Part shown: piece after piece, positions 9,399 through 19,931 of the stretch | Layout of the letters: each line of letters begins with the position of its first letter | Position numbering within the stretch: position 1 is the first letter of the stretch | Source: Caldifarciminota bacterium | GTDB lineage: Bacteria; Hydrothermota; UBA3073 | Length of the DNA: 64,000 nucleotides | Assembly (NCBI GenBank): GCA_023129165.1 | Contig: JAGMCL010000060.1 | Location: forward strand, 1-64,000 | Direction of reading: 5' to 3' | The notes under the pieces: model-generated | The model's input: only the letters and a program-made list of their open reading frames with translations | Databases searched by the model: none | What the model was told of the DNA's origin: nothing | Translations under genes and position numbers: made by a program

Positions 9399-12275
9399 AT
9401 GAAAAGAATATTTGTTCTTATAACCATACTGGTGCTTGTTAGTCCGTCCTTTGCTATATGGGACAGTGGATGGCATAATAAAGGTCTGGTCGAACTTCTT
9501 ATAAGAAATGATGGCAGATTTGGATATACAAACGCGGGAATCTGGCCCACAGGTTCAGGACAGCACTACATCTACGGAGCGGGGATATGGGTGGGAGCTA
9601 TGAAGGAGATTCCTGAAGATACCACTACTCTCGCAATCGACCTTGATGATACCACAACAACAGTATTTGTCAACTCCACAGCAAACTTTGCGGAAGCTGG
9701 AGCGATAAAGATCGAGGATGAACTTATATATTACCGCACCACAAATGATACATCATTTCTTGAGTGTGAGAGAGGATTTGCAAAATCTGTGAGTTGTGCC
9801 CACAACCTCGGCGTAACTATCCTTGGTATGAGTATGGAGACAAGCTATGGCTACAATCCAAGCAATGGGCAGACAGAATATACACCTCCGGACTTCCCTG
9901 ACTATGATGATGATAGCTATAGAATCTACTGGTCTGATGACCCAGCAGATACTGCAGACTGGCCGCTTAGAGATGACGATGGAAATCCAATTATAGTCTC
10001 CAGTCAGGACAGTTACTGTCAATTCACAGATGCAGACTCTTCTCGACATACAGGTGGTGGCTTTCCTCTTGATATAGAGGTGACACAGATAGGTTATTCG
10101 TGGTATTATGAGATTTACGAGGATTTCCTATTTATCACCTATATTATAGTCAATAACTCTCCTGATACCCTCTTCTATGTTCATGCTGGGATATGCTGCG
10201 ATGCCGATGTAGGTGATGCCTCTGATGATCTGGTTGATTTCGATGCTGACCGGGACCTGGGCTATGCATATGACCACGATTTTAATGAACCGGGATGGCA
10301 GTATCCACCAGGGTATATGGGATTTGATTTTTTGGAGAGTCCTCTGGATACTGCTGGAGAACAGTTGGGACTCACTGCATTCAAGATTACAACAATTCAA
10401 ACTGACCCTGGAGACGATAGGGAGGCATACCTTCTCCTTGCAGGATATAATTTTGCAACAGCAGAGTATCATCCCTGGGATAGTATCTCACAAGAACAGG
10501 ATATAAGATTCGTTCAGTGCACGGGTCCCTTCAGTCTTGGAAGTGGTGATACAGCGAAGGTGGTGATAGCAGTTGTAGCAGGTGAGGATATGCCTGATCT
10601 CCAGACTAACAGCGATGTGGCACAGAATCTCTATGACCTGAGTTTTGAGACACATAAAGTTACAGTTCTTTACCCGAATGGTGGAGAAGAGGTCGACGGC
10701 ACAGTCTCTATCACCTGGGCTGATTCGAGTGTTACGGGTAACCCGCTCACAGTGGATATCTTATATTCAAGAGATAATGGGAATACATGGGATACCCTTA
10801 CTTCGGGTATAGAAGATACTCATGAGTACGAATGGAACACACTTACAGTCCCTGATGGAACAAGATACCTGATAAAGGTCTTTGTATCTGATGCAATCAC
10901 CCTTGGAGCAGATATATCAGATGCAACTTTCACTATAAACAATCCAGGAAATGGTGTCCCTGATATAATTCTTCTCTCTCCACACAGGGGAACAGTTGAG
11001 GGAGTAGTCGCTGTTGAATGGGATGCAGCGGATGCTGACCAGGACTCTATAGTTATTGATATATCTTTGAGACGACAAGATAGTGAGGAGTGGATAACCA
11101 TATCAGAGGGTGAGGAAAACACCGGCAGTTACCTCTGGAATACCTATCTCATACATAATGGGGATTACAAACTGAAAGTGATTGCCAGAGATGCTGACAC
11201 ATCATCTGCTGATTCCTCAGACGGCTATATAAAGATATTGAACGACCATTCTCCAGCAGGGACTGTTATTCATTCAAACGGTGGTTGTAACGCACTCTCA
11301 ATCCAGGCACTCGAATATATACCCGAGGACTATACTGGACATACATATGAGATAAGATTCAATCTTATTCAACGTTCGGGGTTTATGGACCCCTTGTATA
11401 CCTATGAGTTTTATGATATCACCCTTGACTCCTTGCTTCTTACAGCTCAGCCGCTCTCCACGAAATTAGATGGCGAGCTATATGTTGATTACACTATGAT
11501 CATAGATGGATTCGTGCTCGAGTTGGATTCACAAATTGACCTGAATTTTTTCAGATTTGTTGACTTCTATATAGTTACGAATGTAAGCGGCTTTGATGGA
11601 AATCTTGAGATTGACAGTCCACAACCACCCACTCCCAGGGCATGGCCCTTCAGGGGCTCTGATTTTGAGTTGTGCTGGATACAATATCCTGATGATACAA
11701 CCCTGATTAGCCTTGAGGTTCATGATATCACAAATGATGTTTTTGTCCCGTTTGGTACTGGAACAGGAGACAGCTGGTATATCGGTTCAGGGAGTGAAAC
11801 CCTTGACCCGGCTACCGATGAAAAAATTCATCTATGTGGTGGATACTTCTGGTTCAACGAGGATGGAACAATGACTACGCCACCTGGACCAGGAGATGTC
11901 TGGAGGATCAACTCAGCAGGACCAAGGGTCCCCTGTGATGGCAATGTTTATACATTTACAACAATTGTTGGGATAGAGGAGGGACCAGAAAATCCATTAA
12001 TGAGCGTTCTCTACCAAAACACTCCAAACCCCTTCAACTCTGAAACAGCAATCTCCTATTCAATGATATCAAAAGAGATGGTCAGCTTGAAGGTCTATGA
12101 CCTTGCAGGGAGAGTGGTTAGAACATTGGTGGATAATACACAGAATGCTGGTAATTATAATATTAGATGGGATGGTAAAGACGATAAGGGTAACAGGCTC
12201 GCCTCAGGGATATATTTCTACAGGATAGATATCGGTGGATTCAAGAGTATGAGGAAGATGATACTACTGCGATAG
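9399..12275 (+). CDS. Large secreted protein with Ig-like/Fn3-like repeats and C-terminal sorting domain
   Basis: Signal peptide MKRIFVLITILVLVSPSFA with gaggag RBS; VTVLYPNGGEEVDGT repeats; NPFNSETAISYSM...GIYFYRIDIGGFKSMRKMILLR. Confidence 0.8.
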   Translation: MKRIFVLITILVLVSPSFAIWDSGWHNKGLVELLIRNDGRFGYTNAGIWPTGSGQHYIYGAGIWVGAMKEIPEDTTTLAIDLDDTTTTVFVNSTANFAEAGAIKIEDELIYYRTTNDTSFLECERGFAKSVSCAHNLGVTILGMSMETSYGYNPSNGQTEYTPPDFPDYDDDSYRIYWSDDPADTADWPLRDDDGNPIIVSSQDSYCQFTDADSSRHTGGGFPLDIEVTQIGYSWYYEIYEDFLFITYIIVNNSPDTLFYVHAGICCDADVGDASDDLVDFDADRDLGYAYDHDFNEPGWQYPPGYMGFDFLESPLDTAGEQLGLTAFKITTIQTDPGDDREAYLLLAGYNFATAEYHPWDSISQEQDIRFVQCTGPFSLGSGDTAKVVIAVVAGEDMPDLQTNSDVAQNLYDLSFETHKVTVLYPNGGEEVDGTVSITWADSSVTGNPLTVDILYSRDNGNTWDTLTSGIEDTHEYEWNTLTVPDGTRYLIKVFVSDAITLGADISDATFTINNPGNGVPDIILLSPHRGTVEGVVAVEWDAADADQDSIVIDISLRRQDSEEWITISEGEENTGSYLWNTYLIHNGDYKLKVIARDADTSSADSSDGYIKILNDHSPAGTVIHSNGGCNALSIQALEYIPEDYTGHTYEIRFNLIQRSGFMDPLYTYEFYDITLDSLLLTAQPLSTKLDGELYVDYTMIIDGFVLELDSQIDLNFFRFVDFYIVTNVSGFDGNLEIDSPQPPTPRAWPFRGSDFELCWIQYPDDTTLISLEVHDITNDVFVPFGTGTGDSWYIGSGSETLDPATDEKIHLCGGYFWFNEDGTMTTPPGPGDVWRINSAGPRVPCDGNVYTFTTIVGIEEGPENPLMSVLYQNTPNPFNSETAISYSMISKEMVSLKVYDLAGRVVRTLVDNTQNAGNYNIRWDGKDDKGNRLASGIYFYRIDIGGFKSMRKMILLR

Positions 12276-12426
12276 GAATGTTAATTTTAGACAGGATGGA
12301 CAGGATATAAAAAGAATTAGAAAAATTTTTGACAGGATTAACTGGATTAACTTGATAAAAAAAAGAATAAAAGAAAGAATATTAATCATGTTTATCCTGT
12401 ATTTCCTGTCTAATGAGATAAGAGCT

Positions 12427-12514
12427 GGGGTCAGGCTGGAATCTGGCATTTCTAACCCCATCTTGCTTCTAATCGTTTCAAGTTCTCTCCTTTTCCAGAT
12501 TCCAGCCTGACCCC
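12427..12514. repeat. GGGGTCAGG hairpin element, family 3 (88 bp)
   Basis: 20-bp perfect terminal inverted repeat GGGGTCAGGCTGGAATCTGG/CCAGATTCCAGCCTGACCCC. Confidence 0.85.
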
Positions 12515-12529
12515 AGTTTTGCATGACTG

Positions 12530-13714
12530 TCAAAAAAGAGCAAGTCTATCCTTAATATATTTATTTATTTTACCCTTAATATCTCTCGGAATTCTTATTC
12601 CCTCAGGTAGACCTTCTTTATTTATATACTTCAATATAGATCTTACTATACTGTAGGTTTGGTTAAGTCCATAACCTGTTACCTTTGAAGAGTCACCCTT
12701 TGTATGTATGTAGAAGGAAGGTATACCCCCTGCTCTGTTTATGTTGATAGAAGGTATGCCGATTTTTCCAAAAGGAATTGAATCACTGCTGTATATATTC
12801 TTTTTTATCTTTGCATAAAGTTTCTCCCTTTTCAATATCCCTTTTACCCATTCCTTTAAAATTCTATCACCCGTAACTATTATATTGTTTGTTCCTATAT
12901 CATCTCCAGTCACATCGATGTTTATTACAAACTCTGCACTTATGTTCTTTTTATTATTTACATAGTTAAAACTTCCAAGAAGCCCAAACTCTTCTGCTCC
13001 AAACCAGATAAATTTAACATTTTTATCTAAATCTTTCAAGAGTGTAAGCAGTACTGCTGAACCACCCCCATTATCACTTACTCCCTTTGAATAAGCAACC
13101 GTATCATAATGGGCACATATGATAATGGCAGGATTTTCAGATTTTTTGACAATTATGTTTGCTGATTTTGATTTAATTATTTTACCTTCTCCTTGTATTC
13201 TCACCCCTTTTCCTGTATAGTTGAGAAGTTTTAACCCTATATTATATGATACTGATACTATTGGTATCTTAGCACTCTTTATTATACTCTGAACTATATT
13301 CCCTGTCATTTCCTCTCTTTCAGGAGCATTTACAATTATAATTCCCCTGATTCTCTTTCTTAACATCTTTTTGTATTCCTTTGGAGTGATACGGTAGTAG
13401 AGCATCAGAATCTTCCCTTTAGGATTTTCAACTACTGAGTGATGCTCAATGTACTGCAGTTCACCCTCTATGTCAAAGCTTTCAAATCCTCCAAATGGTC
13501 TTGCATTAAACTTCTTACTACCAACTTTTATTTCTCCATTTAAGGGTATGAATGAAAATATGTCAAAGTATTGAATCTCTGGAGTGAACCCATAAGATTT
13601 TACCACCTTTACAATATAGTCTCTTGCTCTCCTTTCGCCATCTGTTCCAGCAATCCTCTCAAAACTTATATTATAAAGATGGTTCTTCAGTTTATTTATG
13701 ATTTCGTTATCCAT
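12530..13714 (-). CDS. M28 family zinc aminopeptidase-like peptidase
   Basis: ICAHYDTV, GVSDNGGGSA, FGAEEFGLLGS metal/catalytic motifs; start moved to the codon after an RBS. Confidence 0.88.
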   Translation of the reverse strand: MDNEIINKLKNHLYNISFERIAGTDGERRARDYIVKVVKSYGFTPEIQYFDIFSFIPLNGEIKVGSKKFNARPFGGFESFDIEGELQYIEHHSVVENPKGKILMLYYRITPKEYKKMLRKRIRGIIIVNAPEREEMTGNIVQSIIKSAKIPIVSVSYNIGLKLLNYTGKGVRIQGEGKIIKSKSANIIVKKSENPAIIICAHYDTVAYSKGVSDNGGGSAVLLTLLKDLDKNVKFIWFGAEEFGLLGSFNYVNNKKNISAEFVINIDVTGDDIGTNNIIVTGDRILKEWVKGILKREKLYAKIKKNIYSSDSIPFGKIGIPSININRAGGIPSFYIHTKGDSSKVTGYGLNQTYSIVRSILKYINKEGLPEGIRIPRDIKGKINKYIKDRLALF

Positions 13715-13763
13715 ATATTCTCCAGAAATATGTTGGTGCATTGCAATCTCACTCTACTAGCTA

Positions 13764-13873
13764 TCATTGCGAGTCCGTCGTCCGTCAAGAAGTACGACGG
13801 ATTGACGGACGTGGCAATCTCATTCCAGCCCTCTATCATTGCGAGCGAATGGAGTGAGCGTGGCAATCTCATT
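13764..13873. repeat. Two adjacent ATTGCGAG...GGCAATCTCATT modular palindromic repeats
   Basis: cattgcgagTCCGTCGTCCGTCAAGAAGTACGACGGATTGACGGACgtggcaatctcatt and cattgcgagCGAATGGAGTGAGCGtggcaatctcatt. Confidence 0.85.
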
Positions 13874-13914
13874 CTTTTTAACAGGGACTTGCCTGCCTGC
13901 CGGTAGGCAGGTAA

Positions 13915-13978
13915 GAGACTTGTAAGAGAATAAAAAATATAAAGAAATTTTTATCTCTTAAATTCTATTATTTGTCTG
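13915..13978. repeat. 64-bp AT-rich dispersed repeat, copy 1
   Basis: gagacttgYaagagaataaaaaatataaagaaatttttatctcttaaattctattatttgtctg; copy 2 at 32039-32102 with one mismatch. Confidence 0.85.
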
Positions 13979-14006
13979 TTCTACCTACCGGTAGGCATGG
14001 TTTGCT

Positions 14007-15737
14007 TTACATTTTCATCTTTATCAACTTTTTAGTTTCAGTTTGTTCGCCAGCATTAAACTTAAGGAAATATATACCACATGGAACTGTCTTTCCCAAA
14101 TTGTTTCTTCCATACCATACTATTTTATGATAGCCTGGTTTTTGGGGCTCGTTAATTAAACTTCTCACTAACTGTCCAAAAATATTATATATCTTCAATT
14201 CAGCATTACATTCGTATGGAAGAAAATAGCGAATCGTTGTTTCAGGATTGAAAGGATTGGGGTAATTATGAGATACTGATGGGATTTCTAATATTGAAGA
14301 AACCTTATTGTTAACTATACCCGTTGGTTCAACTGTAATAGTGTCTGTTTTTGTTGAAGAACCCGAACTATTTTTAACAGTTAAACTTACTATATAAGTT
14401 CCACAACTATCATAAGTCCACTCAGGATTTTGTACTGTAGTGTCAATTGTACCATCATTATTAAAGTCCCATTCCCACATTATCGGATTATGTAATGATC
14501 GATCTCTAAAACGAACTGTCAAAGAATCTCCGCCAAGGATGTAGGTAAAGTTGGCTACAATGGATATTGTATCAATAACATCAAAAGCCCGTTGAAGTTC
14601 GGAAAATGCATACCCAGCCATTTCAGCTTCAAATATTAACATTTCACTTTCGGATGGATTGTCTTCAATAAAAGAATCAGTAGAATCGAAAATTATTTCC
14701 CCTACTGGATATATTTGATCCCATAGACCGCTCCCGTCTTCATTCCGGAGCTTATAAGAGTCTATATATCTTTCATTTGTATAGTCGAAAAGACATTGTT
14801 TAATTTGGTAAGTCACATCAAAAAGGCTATCTGTATCATCAGGAGGATTTCCAACAGACCAGTAAGGTACGGCAATTGACCCTGCAGTTTGCCCGAGCAT
14901 TGTCCACATGGTAGTTAACCTTACCAGTTCGCTGGGTTCAACTCCCTGAATAACTGTTGCTGAAACTGATATGTGTCTGCAGATGCTATATCTGGTATTT
15001 ATATAACCATATGGTCTATCAATGATCCACTGATGAGGGTATGGAACATCAACTGGTTCACTATCTGAGTACGAAAAGTCCCGCATATGGTCCTGGAGAA
15101 TGCTTTGGTAATTCAGGTTACTATCAGCATAGAATTCTCCGATAAGGTTCATAGATCGAATATAACGCTTCTTGCTTTCACTCTCAGGTATACTATCTAT
15201 ATCTGTACCACAAAGGAAAAAGTCTGTTCGCACAATAAAACTATCTGCATCACACCTTCCATAAAGACTATCCCCTATTTCAAACATTGCTGCACCACCT
15301 ATTCTATCAATTACACCGAAAATTCCATGAATGTCATGATCGGGTAAATATAAGCTGTTGACTAAAGCAACAAAATCACCTATAGTGTCGCATATACCAA
15401 GTGCTTCAAACATTAATGACCCGTTCCCATGTCTTACTGGAATGGAATCCGTAACATTTACATTCACAATTGCAAATCCTTTCTCGTTCATACCCATCCA
15501 GGTAAGTCCATTTCCATAGTTTACATCCCAGACATATATAAAATTATAAATTCCTCCAGTGTCATAGCTTATTTTATTATTTACATAAGTAGTGCAATCT
15601 CGTGTTTTCCAAAGCAACGGGTGTCCATCTGTCGCTTCACCCGAGGCAACTCCAATTGTACAACCTTCTGCGTTTTGATACCCAACTGTCAAAAAAAGAT
15701 TAATAATTAACAAATGTAAAATTAGATATTTTTTCAT
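14007..15737 (-). CDS. Secreted Ntn-hydrolase (C45/acyl-transferase-like) with PKD domain and sorting domain
   Basis: GCTIGVASGEATDGHPLLWKTRDC after the signal peptide; PKD MWEWDFNNDGTIDTTVQNPEWTYDSCGTYIVSLTVKN; NPFNPETTIRYFLP...GIYFLKFNAGEQTETKKLIKMK; start moved out of the repeat-derived ATGs. Confidence 0.78.
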   Translation of the reverse strand: MKKYLILHLLIINLFLTVGYQNAEGCTIGVASGEATDGHPLLWKTRDCTTYVNNKISYDTGGIYNFIYVWDVNYGNGLTWMGMNEKGFAIVNVNVTDSIPVRHGNGSLMFEALGICDTIGDFVALVNSLYLPDHDIHGIFGVIDRIGGAAMFEIGDSLYGRCDADSFIVRTDFFLCGTDIDSIPESESKKRYIRSMNLIGEFYADSNLNYQSILQDHMRDFSYSDSEPVDVPYPHQWIIDRPYGYINTRYSICRHISVSATVIQGVEPSELVRLTTMWTMLGQTAGSIAVPYWSVGNPPDDTDSLFDVTYQIKQCLFDYTNERYIDSYKLRNEDGSGLWDQIYPVGEIIFDSTDSFIEDNPSESEMLIFEAEMAGYAFSELQRAFDVIDTISIVANFTYILGGDSLTVRFRDRSLHNPIMWEWDFNNDGTIDTTVQNPEWTYDSCGTYIVSLTVKNSSGSSTKTDTITVEPTGIVNNKVSSILEIPSVSHNYPNPFNPETTIRYFLPYECNAELKIYNIFGQLVRSLINEPQKPGYHKIVWYGRNNLGKTVPCGIYFLKFNAGEQTETKKLIKMKM

Positions 15738-15761
15738 GAGGATCATGGGGTCAGGGATCAT

Positions 15762-16023
15762 GGGGTCAGGTCTTTAGTTTTAAGTTTTCAAGTAACCTTA
15801 TTAACTATTCTCTTAAGGCGTTGGGTTTTTACTATATGAATTTCAAAATATTTAACAATAATTGGAATATTGATTTAACTCGAGTTAAAGAATTTCGCTA
15901 TAGTCTGAGAGGCAACGTGGTATACCCATCCAGTATATTACTTATTAACACTCTCATTATAGTATCAATATAATATATCTTTTATAAAAAGTCAAGTAAA
16001 TTTAAAACTAAAGACCTGACCCC
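15762..16023. mobile_element. MITE-like GGGGTCAGG element, family 1 copy A (262 bp)
   Basis: 22-bp TIR GGGGTCAGGTCTTTAGTTTTAA/TTAAAACTAAAGACCTGACCCC; same length as copy B with about 10 mismatches. Confidence 0.85.
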
Positions 16024-16291
16024 AATTTCGCAATTTAACATCTATTGAATATGTTGAAGCAAAGCGTATATCCGTTCCCATCAAGTTACAGAGACACCTA
16101 ATTGAAAGGTATAGATAGAAATAGTGAAATTGGTGTACTTATTTAATGACTAAAGATAATTTAGTCATTCATTAAATATAATCGAGCTCGTATACGCTAA
16201 AACTAACTCCCCTTAAATAGCGTAACTATTTCTTACAAGGTATTATTATCAACTCCTTATAAAAGGACTGTCCTTACCTCGTCATATGATA

Positions 16292-18259
16292 CTATCGTAT
16301 TGCAACCATCTTCTTAGTAGTCACTATATTCTCAGTCTGAAGTTTACAGAAATAAATTCCGCCAGCAATTTCATACCCTTTATCATCCCTGGCATCCCAG
16401 GTGATTTGATGGTAGCCAGCATCATATATATCCTGGGCTAAGGTCCTTACTAATTTACCTGTGACATCGTAAACTGAAATATTTACAAAACTCTTAGCCA
16501 TTAAGTAATACTGAATTATAGTTTCGAATTTAAAAGGATTGGGATTGTTCTGCAATAAAGGAGATGGATCAACCCCCGAAATATCTTCACCAGTTGTTTG
16601 CGAGCCACCACCAGCTTCATGCTCCCAGATATAAATGTCAGATACTATCGCATTCTCCCCTTGTACTCGTTTTATGTTCAGATGAATTTCATTATCGAGA
16701 TACATATTTCTTGGTATCCAGCGGCAAATGAGAATTGGAGTTTCTGGAATTTCAATATGACCATGAATTTGGATTCCATCAATATTAAGAGTTTGAATTC
16801 GTTCCTGTGTGGTATTAGGTGGTTCATAATATAGGATGCCCATTTTATATTGCTTATCAGGATTTAATCCTGTGATACAATAGACCAAGCTATCTGGATG
16901 ATAATCAACTGTCTTATCCGGTGTTTCTCCCCATTCATAATATCCTTCTCTTTGTACTAAGTACAGTGATGGTTCTGACTTCCCCGTGGCAAAAATGAAA
17001 TTGGGTACTATAACATAAATTTCTTCTGAGTAATCACTCTCATTCTCATCCCAATCTAAGGCTGTAATCTTATAACTGTATCTTCCACCTGGCTCGACAT
17101 CGTGATCGTCATATTGACTTACTGTAACAATTCCACTATTGATTTTAACTCCGTTTCTGAAGACATTATAACCATCAAGGTCGATCTCAATGTTATTGTC
17201 CCAGGTTAAATGAACGAAGACTCCTCCGTTGATACCGAATACATAGTCGAACCCGGTAGGAGCTAAAGGAGTTTTCTCAAGGAAGATCTTATGTCCTATA
17301 TCACCTGGATCCGAATAATTTGTAAGTGGGTAACATCTTGGGTCTGCTGGGGGAATGGGTACCCACATTGTATCTATGCTATCATATTTATAGACATATT
17401 TGTATGCTTCCCATACTGATGCTCTGCCATTATTATCACTATCGTAACCCCCTAAAATATCTATAGGCTCACCACCATCAGGCTTGACTCCAGAAAATGC
17501 ATTCATAACATGGAAAACGAATTCATCATGATGATATGTATGTTCTTCAATTATCTCATTCTCTGACCCTTCTACTACGTGAGTGCCCCTTCGAATAAGT
17601 ACATCGTCGCACGGATAAGACTTACCGTACTTAGGACCTACTGACAATGAGCAGGCAGTAACTACTACAGTGCTATCATTTTCTAAATCGTCTATAAATC
17701 CACCACTCTGACATTGTTCCATAATAATAACACGATAGGCATGTGGTATATCACTGATCCAATCAGCTAATTCCCAATCTATGAGTTCTCCATCTTCTAA
17801 CTTAAGCCTTGCATGCTGAGGATCTACTTCATTATTGCCATGTCCATTAGTCCATATGTAAAGGAAATCCTGACTCGTCATTGTAGATTCCAGTAAAGCA
17901 AACACATATTGAAGATTGTCACGAGTAGCGGGATAATCAACAAACCCTTCTGGTCTCTTATATCTCACCCAATAATCCCACTCGTCAAATTCCCAACTCC
18001 AATTTGTACCGTCTGCCCAGAGCACATATACATCATCATTGTTCCAACCTCGTTTTTCAACCAATATCTCGTGCATTATAAAGGGATCGTTCCAATATTC
18101 GTCACGTATTCTTTTCCCTTTAAGCTCTTTTCCCACCTCAGGAGTAACTCCCGAGATCAATACACCATACTCTTTTCCAAAAATAATACCTTGCAGAGAC
18201 ATCAAAACCAGTAGGGACATGCCTCCTGTCAGCAACCAACGAAACATTTCTTTCTTCAT
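16292..18259 (-). CDS. Secreted C13/caspase-like cysteine peptidase with sorting domain
   Basis: Signal peptide; YGVLISGVTPE, TNGHGN (His) and VIIMEQCQSGGF (Cys); NPFKFETIIQYYLM...GIYFCKLQTENIVTTKKMVAIR. Confidence 0.82.
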   Translation of the reverse strand: MKKEMFRWLLTGGMSLLVLMSLQGIIFGKEYGVLISGVTPEVGKELKGKRIRDEYWNDPFIMHEILVEKRGWNNDDVYVLWADGTNWSWEFDEWDYWVRYKRPEGFVDYPATRDNLQYVFALLESTMTSQDFLYIWTNGHGNNEVDPQHARLKLEDGELIDWELADWISDIPHAYRVIIMEQCQSGGFIDDLENDSTVVVTACSLSVGPKYGKSYPCDDVLIRRGTHVVEGSENEIIEEHTYHHDEFVFHVMNAFSGVKPDGGEPIDILGGYDSDNNGRASVWEAYKYVYKYDSIDTMWVPIPPADPRCYPLTNYSDPGDIGHKIFLEKTPLAPTGFDYVFGINGGVFVHLTWDNNIEIDLDGYNVFRNGVKINSGIVTVSQYDDHDVEPGGRYSYKITALDWDENESDYSEEIYVIVPNFIFATGKSEPSLYLVQREGYYEWGETPDKTVDYHPDSLVYCITGLNPDKQYKMGILYYEPPNTTQERIQTLNIDGIQIHGHIEIPETPILICRWIPRNMYLDNEIHLNIKRVQGENAIVSDIYIWEHEAGGGSQTTGEDISGVDPSPLLQNNPNPFKFETIIQYYLMAKSFVNISVYDVTGKLVRTLAQDIYDAGYHQITWDARDDKGYEIAGGIYFCKLQTENIVTTKKMVAIR

Positions 18260-18336
18260 TTCAAATCACCTCCTTTTAAAAATTTTCATACCAAGAGCCT
18301 AGCAACAAAACACATTGGTTTAACCACCTCCTTTCC

Positions 18337-19803
18337 TTAATGGGGATACTTATGTGTCAAAATGATTTTCTTCGTATCATTGAAATCTGCTGTCCTCATT
18401 ATATAAAAATATATTCCTCCTGATACCTTTTTACCATGCTCATCTCTTCCGTACCAGACAGTCATATGGTGACCAGGATGTTTTATATCATCGACCAATG
18501 TCCTAATTAGTCTCCCATTTATACTATATATTTTAAGACTCACATGAGAAATGACAGGGAGTTGGTAGTAAATGGTTGTCGAGTGCGAAAAGGGATTCGG
18601 TTGGTTTTGTAAAAGTCTAATTGTAGAGAATGTGTACACATCTTGCTCCTCTACTGAGGTTTGAGAATGATATGTATAGTAAATTTCGTCCATAGGGTAT
18701 CCTTCACTCCATACTACATGAATGTTATCATTTGGATCAAGTGTTATGTCAGTATAACTTGATACATTGTCTGGTGTGTTAGAGATATTGACTTTTTTAG
18801 AGATAACATCCCCAATTATGCAACTAAAATATATATCTCTTTGACTCGAACCTGCCCGACCTTCTCCCCAAAAAAGATAAATACGATTATAGGTATCAAT
18901 TGCTATACATTGACCACCAACGGAAGTCATTGAACTGTGTGAAATATTAATAGAATTAGACCAAAATGAACCATTATAAAAACTGTAGTAAATCTCCTGA
19001 TCTTGAGGTGCTAATACCTCGGTCCAGGCGACATGAGGATAGCCCAAAGTATCAGCTGCTATTGATACATCACAACCATCTTCAGTATCAGGGATTTTAA
19101 CTGGTTCCGACCATGAAAATCCATCAAACTTGCTATAAAAAATACCGAATCCCTCTATAGCAGGCCTGTCTCTCCATACAACATGAATACAATCTTCTAA
19201 ATCTATAGCCATAGCAGGATTACCCGAGGGCTCTGGATTATGAGATATGTTTATTGTATCAGACCAAAATGCTCTATCATAATATCTATAAAAGATCTCA
19301 CCATAACCAGGAGATGCACCCTCCTGCCATACTATATGAACTATATTTCTTGAATCAATTGCTATGTTCGCATGTTGAGAAATCCTGTCTGATGAATTTG
19401 ATAGATTTACTTCCGGTGTCCAGGAACAATTTACCCATTTGCTGTAATAAATGTCTACACTTCCTGCCCAATCATCCCATACTACATGAGGATTATTAAA
19501 GATATCACAGGCAGCATCAGATATAGAAAGCCAATCAGTTGAATCTCCCGAGACAAGGATAGGATCAGACCATGTTGTACCGTCGTCACTATAGGAGGAG
19601 TATATATTATTTCTATGCCATTCAGTCTGATAGTCATCACTCCAAGCAACATAAATACGATTATATTTATTGACAGCGATCGCAGGATATCTTGAGCGAC
19701 CATCGGGTGTGTTGGAGATATTAATCGGCGTTGTCCAGCCGTAAAGTACAGCTGGTAACAAACCAACGCACAAAACTAAGCAATACTTACAAAACCTGTT
19801 CAT
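18337..19803 (-). CDS. Secreted beta-propeller (sialidase/BNR-like) protein with sorting domain
   Basis: Repeated HVVW/IHVVW-D blades; NPFSHSTTIYYQLP...GIYFYIMRTADFNDTKKIIL. Confidence 0.75.
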   Translation of the reverse strand: MNRFCKYCLVLCVGLLPAVLYGWTTPINISNTPDGRSRYPAIAVNKYNRIYVAWSDDYQTEWHRNNIYSSYSDDGTTWSDPILVSGDSTDWLSISDAACDIFNNPHVVWDDWAGSVDIYYSKWVNCSWTPEVNLSNSSDRISQHANIAIDSRNIVHIVWQEGASPGYGEIFYRYYDRAFWSDTINISHNPEPSGNPAMAIDLEDCIHVVWRDRPAIEGFGIFYSKFDGFSWSEPVKIPDTEDGCDVSIAADTLGYPHVAWTEVLAPQDQEIYYSFYNGSFWSNSINISHSSMTSVGGQCIAIDTYNRIYLFWGEGRAGSSQRDIYFSCIIGDVISKKVNISNTPDNVSSYTDITLDPNDNIHVVWSEGYPMDEIYYTYHSQTSVEEQDVYTFSTIRLLQNQPNPFSHSTTIYYQLPVISHVSLKIYSINGRLIRTLVDDIKHPGHHMTVWYGRDEHGKKVSGGIYFYIMRTADFNDTKKIILTHKYPH

Positions 19804-19931
19804 GGCTCATTTCAGGTAGATTAGACTTAAATAGTTATCTCTTTTCCCTCAATTACATTATAGCACCAAAAAGATGAAAAATCAAGAAAAATCTTGCATG
19901 AGTGTTTGAATTTTTATCAGTGGGGGATCAT

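Noticed and set aside
12264-12533. 89-aa minus-strand ORF
   Set aside because: It translates the family-3 GGGGTCAGG hairpin and a GACAGGAT-type repeat; no protein-like motifs.
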